Notes: generated by a model from the letters alone, not told the origin. 64,000 nt of DNA from Struthidea cinerea (GCA_013397865.1 VZTI01005325.1:2832552-2896551); one strand, 5' to 3'; shown: positions 50,101 through 63,767, counted from the stretch's first letter. Translations and numbers: made by a program.

Positions 50101-53100
50101 TAACAAGAAATAACCCATTACAGTAAGGGAAGACTTTGTGCTCTGAATTACATCTTTAGACTTCAGTCTGAAATACAACCTGCTGTCATGTTTTTGCATG
50201 CCTGGCAATTTTACTGTATGACACAACAGATCTCAGTGCAAATATCTGGGGTTTATGCTCTACTAAAAAATTGAACCTGTTGCAGTGTAGCAGATGGGAA
50301 TTAGATTGAAGGAGTGCACTCATTCTTGAAACTGGGTTTTATGAAGGTCTGCAGACAGAGTTTTTGGTACCATCTTGTGCTCTACTGTGTCATCAAATTT
50401 ACAAAGTTAAACCACGTCAGTCATTAGTACTGGGTGTGTGCTGCCCTGAAACAAAAGCCGTGGAACAAGTTCTTAGCTGGTATGAAGAACCACAACACCA
50501 GGCATGATATTTACAGTAGTCCTTTCCTTTCTCAAAGATTTGACTTCATATAAGATCCTGCATTTCTAGATGCCAATGGCCTCTTCTCAGCCAGCCCCGT
50601 CTCTCTGCTGTCCCATCTCATCAGAACAACTTAGTCTCTGCCTAGATTTCTTCATAAATTGTATTACCTTATTTCAACTGTTGACTTTTGGCACCTTGCT
50701 GAAATTCTTGTGGATTTTTTGACTGGGCACATGTCCCATCTCTGTCACACAGACCATTTTTGCATGAAGTGTAAAGCCTTCCACCTCATGAAGAGCTACA
50801 ATTAAGTAAAGAAAACAGGGACTTTAGAAGCCTGGAGTTTCTGCTGAAGAATGTAAAGGTACTGAGGTCACAGTCTGCCTGTCCCTTTTATATCTGCTTT
50901 TACTGCCCTCCAGTAACTTCTGAGTCTGTTGACCGGTTTCACCCAGATCTCACAAGGAAGACAGAGGTTTTGAAGAGGCTTAGTTATAAGTTATATTAAT
51001 AAAAATCCTCTTTCCTCTGTCTGCTCTTCATCTATAGGAAATCTTGCTATATGAATCTGCCTGTTATTGCACTCTAGAGAACTCACAGGAAGGAGGCACA
51101 GTCCCCATCTCAGAAAAGCTTTTGCATGTTAGACAGCAAAGGTTCCAAAAAAGACACAAAAACCCATACCATGATGAAAGTGGGTCTCCTTCTCAAAATT
51201 TCAGTGCAAGCAAAATAAAACAGTTTTCCCTCCTCCTACTGGATTTTTTAGTAGTGCTTGTTGTGAGGAAAATACCTGGTGTAACAAAATTCAGTTGAAA
51301 TGATAAAACGCTGGTAAATTTACAAGCTGCTGAAAGCAAGATCTCATGATAGTCTGTTGGACAGCTTTACTTGGTGGTCTTGTAGGTGTTGGCTAACAAA
51401 TGGGCTAATAGTTGTCAGTCTCCATAATTCCAGATTGTGCAGTCATGTCACTGCGAAGAGACTCTGCCACTTCAGAGTAAAACTGCTGGAGAAACTTTGG
51501 TGTTTTCCGCACTGCACTTCTGTTCTGGGAAGGAAGAGGTGTTAAAATGAATTTCTGGAAGGTTTTTAACTGTGCTGCTATTAGGAGGAAGAAACCAAAC
51601 ATCTCAAAACCAAAGAAAAGAAAAGCCGAGTGCAGTTGCTTTTTTGCTGCAGTTGCAAATGCTATTTGTGTTAGTAATGTTTGGCCTCATCACAAAATCA
51701 TGCTGTCATCATCTCTTGCATTCTCTCACTTCACCTGTGTGGCTTTTCCCTGTGCCTCTATTCAGGGTTCTCTGTTTCAGAGAAACCCCAGCTATAAACC
51801 TCTCTAGCTGGAGCTCCGTGTGCTTAACAGTTGACATATCAGTTTGTTTCTGTGGAGTGAATATTAAAATTAATGTAAAAGGCTAAACCCCAAAGACTAA
51901 ATTAAAAAAACAAAAGAGATATTACTTGCTGAAAGGAAATAAATGGACAAAATTAAACCATAGACCATGAATTAGATTTTCCATGGAGCTCAGCTTCTAT
52001 TAAGCAGTTGTATAAACAGAGGAACTGAAGGGCTTAACCTCTCCCTGCTCCCATGCTTTTCCATGGGAACAACTGGGATAGATAGTTTCTAGATCTGGCC
52101 ATTTTGTACCTTTTTATTTGCATTTGATTTACTTATCTTAGTTGATCATTAATTGATGAGGTGCCAACTGTGGCACCTAGCACAGGTGGTGTTGTGTGTG
52201 ACGTACGAGAGCTTTGCTGACATGAGATGGGGTGATTGCAGTAGGTCCCCTCTAAACACCAGAGCTGACAGTGAAATGGGCCCATCAGCATCAGTGCAGT
52301 CTTAATCTTGAATATTTCTATCCCTGGTGCTGGCCCTGAAAGTTTTAGCAAGGGCTGTAGTCTCCTTGAAAGTCATATACTCGATTGTTTTCCTGAAAAT
52401 TAACATAAAGTTTCTCTTTCAGCATCTCTTTCACTGAGACCCTTGATGGTTTCCATCAGTATGATCAGTATTGTGTTAATGCACAGCAGATACAGTTATG
52501 CTTCATGCTGCAAGGGCAAAACAATGTCCTAGTTGTGCTGGGGACTGTGACTTAATTCCCAGGTGTTACAACTTTGTTCCCTCCTACTCGGGGGGATGAT
52601 AAGGAACAGTCCTCTCTCCTGCTCCTCGAAAAACAGCAGCCACAGCATGTGGGACTGTTTGGGTAGGTATGATCAGTTCCTGGTGCCATGAGAAGGCGGT
52701 TGTGCTGCGTGGATCAGATGGGCATCACCTGGCAGGTGCTTCCATGAAGAGCTCAGATTCTTGGGGGGTTTGAACTGGATAAGAGTAATGTAACCTTGTA
52801 AGAGTACAAGCTCCCTTGTTCCCTGTTTGCATGGCAGTAACTGTTAATTTCAGCTAGTGGCTTGGGAAGAAAAGAAAGCATGTTTTATTACCTCGTTTAT
52901 ATTAGATGGGCATGAAAAAAGGGATGAACATCTGTAATCATGCAGAACTAAGAAATGCAAGTGCTGGGCAGCCCATTCATCCCTAGTCTCTCCATTCTGC
53001 CTGCTTCCCAAGGTGTATTTGTGGTGGCTCTGTTGGAAATGGGTGCAAAGGTAAATGGGGAATAATATCCTATAATCCCCCTTATCTCACTCACAAAAAG

Positions 53101-56100
53101 CTAATATCAGCAATAAATCACCCCCAGGTCACCTCATGCAGTGGGTAATTTTGTGCTCCCTAAAGAACTAAAGTGCCATCTGAAGTCTGAGGCTGAGCTC
53201 TAAGGAAATAGGTATTTAAACACGTGGATAAATAAGTACCATACCCGGTAGTACAGGCATCAGCAGTGACCAAGTATGCGAGCTCTGCTCGGCCTGGGGG
53301 GAACCTTTTTGTTTGCTTGCTTGATAAATTTTCCAGCGATGTCTCTGATACAAAAAGCTGATGCTGGGTCTCTTGTGCTAGAGAGAGCACTTCTGTTCTT
53401 ACGGTGCTGAATCCCTGGTTCCAGTTACTTGAGCAGTTTGGCTGGTGTCTCCTGTGTTTGAGCAGTAATAATCAGCTTTGCAGAAAAAATTAAAAATACC
53501 ATTTCTGTGCAGCTACTGCAGACCGTAACATTTTCTGACAGTGACTTCACCCAGTCATACACTTAGCGTGTCCCCAGAAAGCCGAATTTTCAAAAGTGAT
53601 ATATTTTCCATTAAAGGCTGTTGCACAGCAATGAGTTTGATTCCAGGTAGGCACATTATATCGAGCTTACCTTATTATAGAATGTGGTGGGAAAGGCACT
53701 CTGTGAAGATGCAGCTTACTAAATTATCTCTGTGAATCTGTAAGTGGTAACTTTGAGCATGCTGCCTGCCTGACCCAGTTGTTAATATAGCCAGTTAAAA
53801 GCTGATGTGTTCAGAGGAAGAGCTAATCTGTCTCATTTAGCAGGCAATGTGTCAGAGCTTGTATGTGATGTATCTGACATGGTGAGTGGCATGTCTGACT
53901 CGGCAGTTGAATATCATTACTCATTCTGGAATATTTCTTCTTCAACAGAGAGTATAAGGACAAGCACACATTTATATTTTTTCGTTAGTAGATGATCGAG
54001 CACATACCAGAATGAATCAATGCCATTTAGTATGCAGAAGGGTTTTTTCACTCTGAACATCATTCCCCTCACAGGATCATTATTTTACATATCAGTTACT
54101 GGGGTGTATTCAAAGCCTAAGGGAAACCACTGACTTCCAAGAGCTTTGGATCAGATCCTTTGAGCCAGCCCAGCCATTCAGCAGGCAACATCAAATATGG
54201 GTAAAATCTGTTGTGTGTCTTCCCACTCTGTGGTCCCATGAGATGGCCCAAAGAGAGCATTTCTCTCTTTTCCTTGCCAGAAAGCTGTGCTGTGTTTACT
54301 TTTGAATAAGATGAGCTGAGAAATTCAAGGCCTTGAAACTGATGCAGTCTACAATTGTGCTTCTTCCACTGTCTGTTGTAGTGTTGGTTTGTCTTTGGTG
54401 TTGTTTGTTTGGGGTTTTTTAATACCTTAGTGCTGCATGAAACAAAAATGCATGTGACCAGCAAAAGCTGCCTGAAAGCTTTTTGGGCTCTGTGCACAGG
54501 AAAGGTTCTCAGCCTGTCAAAGAAGTAATTGTAGCTCCTTTCTGACCACTCTACTATACCTGCTGTAACTCAGTCTTATACCCATTCAGGGATCAGCACA
54601 CACTCTTTTGGCAGCCCATGCTGTGCAGGACCACATATTTTTTCTCAAAAGGGCAAGACATTTGGCAGCATTTGGAGGGCTGGCAGTGCACTGCTGCAGG
54701 CTGGCTGGTGCTCAGTACCACGGGGTGGGGAGTGGTGGTGCTGTCAGCTTCTCCAGGACTGAGCTTGAGAAGGAGGAATAACAAGAATATTGAAATGTAG
54801 CTCAGAAGGGAAGCAGGGCTGCCTCCCAAGTTGAACTGGCATTCCTAAAGGAACCATAGGAGAGTGAATGCTTATCTGTTGAGTTAGCAGAATGCCTAAT
54901 GGGAAGGGGAACCGATCATCTGATTAGCATTGGCACATTATCCTTCAGCAGCAGATTGCCTCAGGCGGTGGGCACAGAGCTGCTCATCCTGCACAGGTTT
55001 CACATTGCTCTGCTCCGTTTAGCTTATGCTTTGATTTGCTTCACTTATTTCTCATTTGGTGGAAGATAGAATCAATAAATCTTGAATACAAGTTGCTCAA
55101 CAGAGGGCTGCACTATTTTTATTCTTTGTGCTGCACACCTGTCTACCTGTGCTATTAGCATGTTTGCTCTTCATGTTGCTTTCAGTATCAATAGGAACAC
55201 TCTCAACTGCTCCTGTTTGGGGTTTTTTTGGTTTTTTATTTTTATTTGTTTAAGAGATAAGTCCCCACTGTGCAAATCTCTAGCTGTGTGTGCTGTTAAT
55301 GAAGTCACATAAGCAGCACCACAAGCCCAGGGCCCGCTGGTCAAAATGCTGTGAGTGGCAGAGCCATTAGTACAAAACCTAGAATCCCAAACATTGGTTT
55401 ATATTACTCAGACAGTGTGCCCCTAGCTCCTTTTTTCTCATGTGATAAAATTAGTAGGCTTTTTTCCAATGACCACGTAAAAAAAATATCTTGGAAAAAC
55501 AACTGAAATGCTGCCTGAAACAGCAGTTTGCCTCTTTTTTCTTGCTTGCAAAGATCTTCATTGCAATGCATGCAATCATTCCCAAATTAAAGACACCTGT
55601 TCTTTATTAGTTTTGGATGAAACTAGGAATGGGAAACTCACCTTCAGCTTTATGGAGTGTCCTGACCTGAAATCCACACAGTGGTGAGCAAATAGCACAA
55701 GTGAGATAATGCTGGTTGTGGGCCTTTTCTCTAAGGTTCTGTTCCCGACTATCTGAAGCAAATCAGAGCACTTTCTCACAGGGGAAGACATGTCTCAGGA
55801 AGAGTAATGCACAGGCTGTTTATCTACCTGTCTTGGACTGCTCACTGTGGGATGGGGATGATTTGTGATACTGTTGATTCTCCAGCGTTTACGGAAGTGG
55901 TAGCGGAGAGCCCTCTTGAGTTCAAAACCTTCCTAAAATTTGGCTATAATGTAATTTGAAAGTGGTCTCTGGAGGTCTCTGGTCTGACCCTTTGCACAAA
56001 GTAGGTCGTATAATGCAGGTTTCTTGAGTCTTGCCCAGTTGAGTTTTGAGTTTTTCCAAGAAATAAAATCCCACAGCACCTCTGGATGCTTGTGTTAATG

Positions 56101-56524
56101 TTTGGTCTTGCTTAACTCAGGATAACTCTTCTCTGTTGCAGGATTAGTAGCAGAGGGGGAAAAGTAGTTATCAGATATTGCAGCTCTCTGGCTCTTCTCC
56201 TGTCTGTGCTGAAGGGATCCAAGCTTCTTCAGGATCAAAGGCAAATATCTGGGCGCGCGTCTTCAATGAGATCAGCGGTTAAATACAGTATCCCATATTC
56301 AGCGTGGTAGGTATTCAAATAAAGCACGCTCCAGTTTTTTAAATAGTTGCAAAAGAGTTTTATGGAGGCAGAGCACCCGAGGGAAGCTTGCTGTGTCCTT
56401 GTAACTCCCCTGAACTACTGTTGTTTGTGTGTTTGTTCCGAGTTTTATTAGACCAGTGGAAAAACTTACATGAAAGTAGTAGTTGGGTACATTTGACAGC
56501 TCGGTGAAATAGGAACCTACCAAC
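44193..56524. other. Non-coding sequence, no gene seen
   Basis: Twelve kilobases without a recognised transposon, RNA gene or plausible coding exon. The longest frames are 122-126 codons (49721-50089 plus, 54117-54497 minus). Short G/T tracts occur at 46441-46452, 54381-54420 and 55214-55250. An imperfect small hairpin (tattccta / taggaata) lies at about 44289. Confidence 0.65.
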
Positions 56525-56760
56525 ATGTGTTATGCAAAGACAGTGACTAGCAATAAAAACTAAATGATATTTATTTTATAGTATCTGCAAGCAAACTGTG
56601 GATTGTGCCATCTAAATGTAGGATTCAAAGAAACGATGATGCTATTTTCAAAGAATTTATTAATCAGGATAATGTGTGTCTTTTAATGCTTCTGCATTAC
56701 CCTTTTCATTAAAATAATCAGAGTAAATTTGTGTGCAGCATAAGCCCCTCCTCCCCCCGC
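56525..56760. other. Possible conserved non-coding element
   Basis: An AT-rich, non-repetitive block with an octamer-like ATGCAAAG (56532-56539) and several homeodomain-like sites (TTAATCA, ATTAAAATAATCA). It ends in a C-rich patch, 'cccctcctccccccgc', near 56743-56760. A regulatory role is inferred only from motif density. Confidence 0.22.
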
Positions 56761-58717
56761 CCCAACAATAATCAACTTAAACCGTAATTTTTAAGAGATT
56801 ATTGGATGTGGATTGCCTGTCTTGAGAAACTGCATATGTGTCCATATAAGTTGAAATGTTGACTTCTATAACTTTGATTTTCCTTTATATTGGCAAATCT
56901 TTTAAATGGAAAAAGATTTATTTCTTTTAATCGACCAAATATTGCAGTTCAGTTACAACTGTTGCCTGCAGAGGTGAGCTGTAGTACTACAGACATTTGT
57001 CATGTGAGAGTTTGCTACAGCACAGAATCAGTGCTGAAAATGTTCATGCCCACCATGTCTTTTAGTGTTGATTTGAGACAAGCTCACCATAATTAATTTG
57101 CATGTGGAAAACCACCTCTCTGCCAAGACATAAAGATGATGATTTTGAGTTGCCACAATTACGTTATAAAACATATTTCTCCAGAAGCTTGCTTCTCCCA
57201 AAGTAGATGTCTTCGTAGTGCATATTCAGTGTGTGCCCCTTTTGTGGTTTCCACACTGTAGCTGCAATAACTGGCAGCTGAAAACATCATTGCAAGTCTG
57301 TCAAATGTGCCGTCTGCATAACTGGTGATAATCTAACTATTCTTCAGCTTCACATATCCAACTGCTGGGAACTGAAACTTCAGCGCCTGTTATTGGCAGC
57401 GGGAGGTGGAATTGAGTAATGTGGTTGGAGTGTCAAAGGCCTGTGGTGCTGACAGGAATATTAACCATAAATCAAACACAGCACAATGGTGGTGCCGGGC
57501 TAGAGCGAAAGGCAGGGTCTTGCAGCCAGGCTGCTCAGACCCTGCTTGTGGGGATATTCCCACTGGCTAGCAGAAGCAACGATTGCTAGGCTGGAGCTCC
57601 AGCAATGATCCGGTTAACTTAACACTAGGAAAGGAATGATAGAGATGGAACAAGTGACATGTGAGATGGCTGCGTGCTCTGCTGAGTGCTCCCGCTTGCC
57701 TTGCAGCCCTGTCACACTGCAGAGGCTGGTAAAGGGGATATCTCATCCCTGGTTAGGCAGTGACACTGCTGCTCCTATCTGGCTGCAGTTGTAAACATTA
57801 TTTGGTGGTGGCTGGGCTTGCACTTGCTGCATTTAAGTGAAGCTTGCAGGGCTGATGTTTAAAATGTCCTTAACTTGGAGCCAGCTTGTGACATTGTTTC
57901 TTGCAGCAAATAGCTCCCAGCTTGCAGAAGGGATGCCGCTGCCTGCATTTTGGCTGCTCGAAGCACCCACAGAGTACTGAGCTGGGGAAGGGGGCTGGCT
58001 CCAGCCTCTGTGTTAGCAAATGAACCAAAACACAGGGAACTGTTGGTGGGAGATTGCCGGAAGTGTCTGGATGCCTCGTGCACCCAATTTGCTTGACTCT
58101 TAACTTTAGCTAATGGCTTATGGTCCTTCTAAATGTCACCATCATACATCGTGTTGCTTTTAGTGACTATTCCAGCAAGCTGCTATGATGCCAAGCTTGG
58201 CCAACTCTCTTTCCGTAATGAGGTCCTTGATTATTGCAAGTTTTAGGTGTTCTTTAAGGTCTGTGCATTTGGCTTACTCTCTGTATTAAACAGAGATGAG
58301 GCAAAAAGAAGAAATGGCGTTGAGTTTTGGGGTAGAAATCTGATTCTAGCTAGCTCTGCCTGGAAACCCCTTGGGGAAGGGCACTGCGAAAGTTTTTTTG
58401 CAATTATGTGCAGTTTCCCAGCAGGGAGTCAGCTAACAATATCCAGTGCAACCCAGCAAGCGAGAAATATAAAGCCAGGAGCTAAGCAAAATACAGAGAT
58501 TTCATTATAAATTAGTGTTGGAAATTAGACCCAGGCTGTGAAATAACCACAATTAAAATTCAGAGAGCAAAGAAGAAAAAGCTTACCTAGTGACCTCTGC
58601 TTGCTGCACAGGGTTACAAAAGAAGCTGTGCTACTTTAGTATTCTAGCATAATTTGCACATTACTGAAATTGTTAGGAAATTAAAGGAAAACTGAGGGAC
58701 TGAATTTTAACTGATGA
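56761..58717. other. Non-coding sequence, no gene seen
   Basis: 57240-57500 is balanced in composition, non-repetitive and might be conserved. 57650-58080 is GC-richer but CpG-poor. No coding exon is supported. Confidence 0.65.
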
Positions 58718-58950
58718 AGGTAGCCTACAGGAAAGACAGGGAGGGACTTTTTACAAGAGCATGCGGTAACAGGACCAGGGGGAATGGATTTAAACTAAAA
58801 GACAGTAGGTTTACATTGGATAGTAGAAAGAAATTATTTAATGTGAGAAAGGTGAGGCATGGGAACAGGTTGCCCAGGGAAGCTGAAGATGCCCCATCCT
58901 TGGAGATGTCCAAGGCCAGGTTGGATGGAGCTTTGAGCAACCTGGTCTAG
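58718..58950 (+). pseudogene. CR1 ORF2 C-terminal remnant (reverse transcriptase polyprotein tail)
   Basis: An open frame gives 'RTRGNGFKLKDSRFTLDS', then 'VRHGNRLPREAEDAPSLEMS', then 'KARLDGALSNLV' and a TAG stop at 58948-58950. These are recognisable motifs from the extreme C-terminus of avian CR1 ORF2, beyond the reverse-transcriptase core, where family members carry RTRGN, RLPRE, PSLEVFK and RLD. The endonuclease and reverse-transcriptase domains are missing because of 5' truncation, so the remnant can have no activity. The ATG at 58714 is just upstream of the element and is incidental. No stop or frameshift has accumulated across about 75 codons, which supports a fairly recent insertion. 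I infer no host function. Confidence 0.88.
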
Positions 58951-59033
58951 TGGAAGGTGTCCCTGCTCATGGGCAGGGGTTGGAATGTTCTTTAAGGTGC
59001 CTTCCAACCCAACCATTCCATGATTCTATGAAA
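58718..59033 (+). mobile_element. CR1 retrotransposon, relatively young 5'-truncated copy
   Basis: This is the best-preserved transposon in the window. It starts near 'agcctacaggaaagacaggg', runs through the end of ORF2, then a short 3' UTR with 'ctagtggaaggtgtccctgc' and 'ttccaacccaaccattccat', and stops at 'attccatgattctatg'. That ending is the microsatellite-like octamer terminus of avian CR1. The subfamily differs from the copies at 9.7 and 44.1 kb: the 3' UTR is of the kind common in neoavian genomes. The preserved reading frame (separate entry) suggests a later insertion than the other two. CR1 rarely leaves target-site duplications, and I see none. Confidence 0.95.
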
Positions 59034-60563
59034 ATCAGCATAACCCAGCTGATATCAAGGCAGATAAACTGATCTAGAAGAGCTAAATATGTTCCTCTAA
59101 ATCAAGGTCTTCCCCTCTCACTAAGCCAATGTAGATGGAGAAAGCAAAGCAGCTTTTTTCTGGCAAGTCTGTGCACTGATCCTAAATGATGTGCCTCTAT
59201 TCAATGGATATGAGCTGCTTAGGCATAAAGAAAATGAACTCAAAGTTAACTCCAGAGGGAGAGAGGTACATAATAACTTAGATCGGTACAAGGTGATTTT
59301 TTGGGGTAATTCTTCAGGTTTTGAATTTCCTTCAATCAATTGATTTTACTAATATAAAACCAAATTATTCCTAGTTCAGGTTTCATATGAACATTAAAAA
59401 CCTAAAATGCCAAACCAACAACAACAAAAAATAGCAGCAGGATTCTAACATAAGAGCTCCCAGGAAACAAATTCAAAGGCAGCCAAATAAAACGAGATTA
59501 AAATATACAAAATACTGCAATTTAAAAGAAAATCACTGAATTATTGAAACTGCATAGAGGAGATATCATAGCAGTACTTCTGATCAGCCTGATTTAAAAA
59601 ACAGGCTATGCTGGTTTTTTCCCCTGCTTTGATGTCAGGAGGTGTATTGTAAACTTTAAATGATGTATGTAGTTCAATCAGATTGATCTGGAGGGTTCAA
59701 AGATATTGTAATTTTTTGAGCATTTATGCTTTATCCTACGTGATGGAAAGTATGTTGCATGTCTGCACAGTGTAACCCTTTTAATACTTTGCTGTAGGAC
59801 TGGAAACAGAAAACACTTTTCTGCAGAGTGACAAAATCAGCAGCCTCTATAGAACAGCCCCGTGCTGACCTTCGCTGTTCTGGGTCCCTCTCGGATGCAA
59901 TCAATGCAGTGAGTGTCTCACCCACTCGGGGCGTGCTCTGCTCTCCCCAGTTGCTTATTTTGCTACAAATTTCCATACAGTCTTTGCAAGCTGCCTGATA
60001 ATTGCAACATCAGCTGGCAGATTTGAGCTCGAGGGCAGCTTCTGGATCCCTTGCTCTCCGAGCACAGATGACATTCTCACTGCCCAAGAGGTGCACGGGG
60101 CTTGTGGTGGCAATTTTGGTGAGGATGCAACATCCAAGAACCCTCCCTGTGCACATGTGTTTCGGCAGAGCTGCTTCCGCAGGACACTGATATTCCTGTG
60201 GTGCTGCACACATAGCAGGGGGGATGCAATTCATGCTGACAGAGGGGCTCTGTCAGTGCTGGCCCCTGAAAGAAGCTCACGTGCCAGCAGGCAAAAGGGT
60301 TGTTATTTCCCTAACAGGGCAGAGACTAGGTTTTCCATACATTACATGCTACTTAACATGGAAAGAGATGCTGACAGCGAATTCTGACCCATACTTCTGG
60401 CTAACCAGCCTCTTTTGACAACTCCTGCCGCTGGTAGTGAGTAGTGGTTTCAGGCTGTGATGGGGCAAGTCTGAAATTACTTGCCTGTTATGTTAGGTAT
60501 TCTAGAGTTTGGAGCCCCTCTCTTAAAAATTCTTCATGTAAGTAAATGAGATGGAAAAAATGC

Positions 60564-60600
60564 CATTATTTCCCTTTTACAGAAGGAAAATGGAGTTGCA
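60564..60600 (+). repeat. Possible MIR core fragment
   Basis: The block 'ttatttcccttttacagaag' followed by 'gaaaatggag' resembles the MIR core around CCCATTTTACAGATGAGGAAACTG. It is only about 35 bp, and the flanks do not extend the match convincingly. Confidence 0.3.
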
Positions 60601-60770
60601 GATTTAAGGCCTGATGCAGTAGATGGAAAGGCAGCATTAAGGTGTGGCAGGCTTTAACAAATAGCTGAGGATTCTGTGCCTTTGCAAAAGGCTGATCTCG
60701 GCACTGCCAGGAAGAGGTTCAGAGCTATGCTTCCAGTATAGGCAAAGCTGAATTCAGGAACTGTTGTAAA

Positions 60771-60797
60771 GAATTTATGTCTTAAAGACATAAATTC
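60771..60797. repeat. 27-bp near-perfect palindrome
   Basis: The arms 60771-60783 (gaatttatgtctt) and 60785-60797 (aagacataaattc) are exact reverse complements separated by a single A. Pairing does not extend beyond the arms. With so small a spacer the structure is a palindromic DNA site or cruciform rather than an RNA hairpin. Confidence 0.85.
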
Positions 60798-63767
60798 CTC
60801 CTGTTTGTAATTTTTTTTAGATAGAATCTATTTAGAATTTATTTCACCAAAAGTGCCACTCACAAAGAATGAGGCATTGTAACTCTGCATCTTTTTATGT
60901 AAACTTCAGGTTTATTTTGGCATTTCTGTAGGGCTGCTCAAAAGACTGCAGAATGGACCTTGCTTGTTCATGGCCTGTAGCAGAGAATAAACCCAGCTGG
61001 CATAATTGCAGCTACACCTATTTACACCAGCTGAAATATGTGACCCCTGACCTTTGATTACTCTGGCAGAACAGAGTGCTACAAGGCAGGGATTTTTCAG
61101 TGGTCCTTGAATTGTCTGGTCAGCTACAAGGTACAGAGGCTATAAACAAGGGGAAATTGAGATAGCAAACCGATCAATTACAGAATATTGAAAAGATCAA
61201 GGAAATGGCAGCAATACTGCTAAAGCCAATATGGAAAAGCCCTTCTTGTCCAATAACCTCATTCTTGTCACAAAGATTATAACAAGATGGAAAATGGCAC
61301 AACATGAATGCATTCTGGTGGTGATGATTGCTGTGAGAATTGGGACTGGTTTGTATTTCACCCACTCTGTCTCTCTTTCCTAGATGCTGTATCCCAGGCA
61401 ACTCAGGCAGAAGGTGTTATATTTATTATGTCCCTGTCGCTTTTTATCTCTTGTAGTGAAAACCGACATTAAATTCTCTCCCCATCTTCCACTCCTTTAA
61501 ACAAGCAGGGAAATGTGACTGCATTACCTTCTCTTAATCTCCTAATTAGCCCAGCAGAATATATCATTTTCTTCTCTAACTGATAAGGTGTGTGCCATGG
61601 GTCTCTAAAGTGGCTGCTGCCAGCACATTTTCTGCCTCATCTTGTACAAGGGGCTGCCCTGTGCTTTTGGAGATGGGCTTGGTTTCATTTCCACTACACA
61701 GCAGGTTCAAGGCCTTAAAAGAGGCAAGATCTGGAGACTGCACAGAGAGCTTGAGAGATGGCAAGGTATCTGTCTGGAAAGGGTAATGCTTGCCTCATCT
61801 GTACAGGGTCTGTTAGATGGCCAAAGGCCATAGTTAAAAATTACATATAAATGAAAGACATTTCACCATATTGTAAGATTTCTGCTTTCAGCTTGAGAAA
61901 TCCTTTTTCTTTTTTTCTGTATTGAAAAGACTTCTTTGAGCCATTGAAAATGCTCTTTATATCCCAGAGGTTGTTAGCAGTAGGAGGTGTGGAGGGAGAA
62001 TCCAGATTTGGTAGTCACGGGATCAAACTTGCCAGGTCAGATCTATATTATTTTTGATACGTTGGTGAATGCTAAGGTCATCTGGGTAAGATCAGAGCTG
62101 GTAACTAACAATAAAGAGGTGACAGCTTCTTACGGCTGCCTTTGAATAGAGCTTGCGGTGCAGCTCCTCTCCCTGTGTGTGAAGTTTAATATTCCAGCAT
62201 AAACCACTGCTGCTGTGATGGCAGTTTCACCTGAAATAGAGTCTTAAAGTTTGCCATCATGCAGCATTCTGCTGCCATCTCCCAGATGACTGTGTGTGCA
62301 AGTAGCACAAAACATGCACTCAGTTAAAGAATTACGTAGACTTCATCTTCTCCTAATGGGCTGCTTTCCGTGTGCTTATCTCCAGTGTAAATCATCCATT
62401 CTGGCAAGGCTGGCCAGAGGACACAAGTCCAGGTAGGGTCACAGTGAAGGCTCCTTTCTCTTGTTTGTTGCCCAAGGTATGTTACGCCTGGTGAAGTCAA
62501 GTCTGTTTTATTTCAGCCATCACTTCCACCTTCATCCACATGATGCTGCTGCCTGGTAACTGGGAAAGTCCAAAAGGAATGGAATGGAAGCGTCAACAGC
62601 AGTCTGAGTCAACTCCATCTTCTCTGAGCTGGCAACACAGGGCTGTGAGATCCAGGTAAAGTCACAATCTGTAAGTGCTTACCCTAACTTGTGAGATCCT
62701 CGCTGTCTTCAATCTCTGCTTGCTGCTCAGTTCCAGTGTGCTGGAGTGGGAAGGAATATTTGCAGCCTGGAACTGCAGCCTGTACTCCCGGCCTAGGAGG
62801 ACTTACCTGCTGCTTACTCAGGATCACATGTGAGCAGATGAGCCAAAATTGGATCCACACATTGACAAAGAGAGATTCTGCTCTAGTCTATTAGTGTCAC
62901 AAGGTGTAAAGCATAAGCAAGTGCAAGTTTCAACACAAAATTTTAATTCCCTTTTGTTTTGCTCACTGTTCAACTTAACTGACTTCCTTCATACTCCTTA
63001 GCAAAACAAGGGTCAGGACTTGGAGTGATAGGTGCTCCTTGATCTTCTTCAATGCCCAGAGAGCTGCAGAGGACTCTTGCCACAAAGCCAAGGAAGTCCT
63101 CATTTAGAGGATGGGGAAGACAGAAATTACTGTCCTGGTGATGAGGGAGAAACACTTCCTTCTGTGTGACATTGTTATCCTTCGGCATTGCCCATATCAG
63201 GCAGGTCTGTCCCACTCACAGTCCCCCTCATTCATTTGCAGAAGAGTAGTTCAAAAGTCACAGCTGCTGTTTGAGACTTCATCTATCCCTTTGCTATTCT
63301 GCAGACAGGCCAAGACAACAGCTTGTTAGTATTTAAATGAGCACATCCATATTTTTGCATGAAATTCACAGTCATTTAAGCCTTGTGTCTGGTCACTGAA
63401 ATGATCTGCTCTCTAATTCGAGCTTTGCTTTTAAGCCTAACTAGAGTGTAACACTATTATGCGGTCATTGCCTCTCAAAGGAGGGATAATTCTGAGCCTA
63501 ATCTGCCATTTCTGGACATTTTTTTTTCCCCGATGTTGCTACTACAGTGTGAAGTGCAGGAGGATTCTGCATCATTTACATGAAAATGAGGGATATCAGA
63601 AGGAAATTAGGAAAGGGAGGGGTGGAGTAGGTTATGCCATATTCTGATGCTTCCCTAAGAGGCATTGCAGAAATTGCAGAACAGCCTGTCTGTCCGATTC
63701 TGTCTTGCTGGAAATGCACACCAGCCTAGCCAGGGAAAGTTATGCACTACCTAACTCCCTTTGTTAC

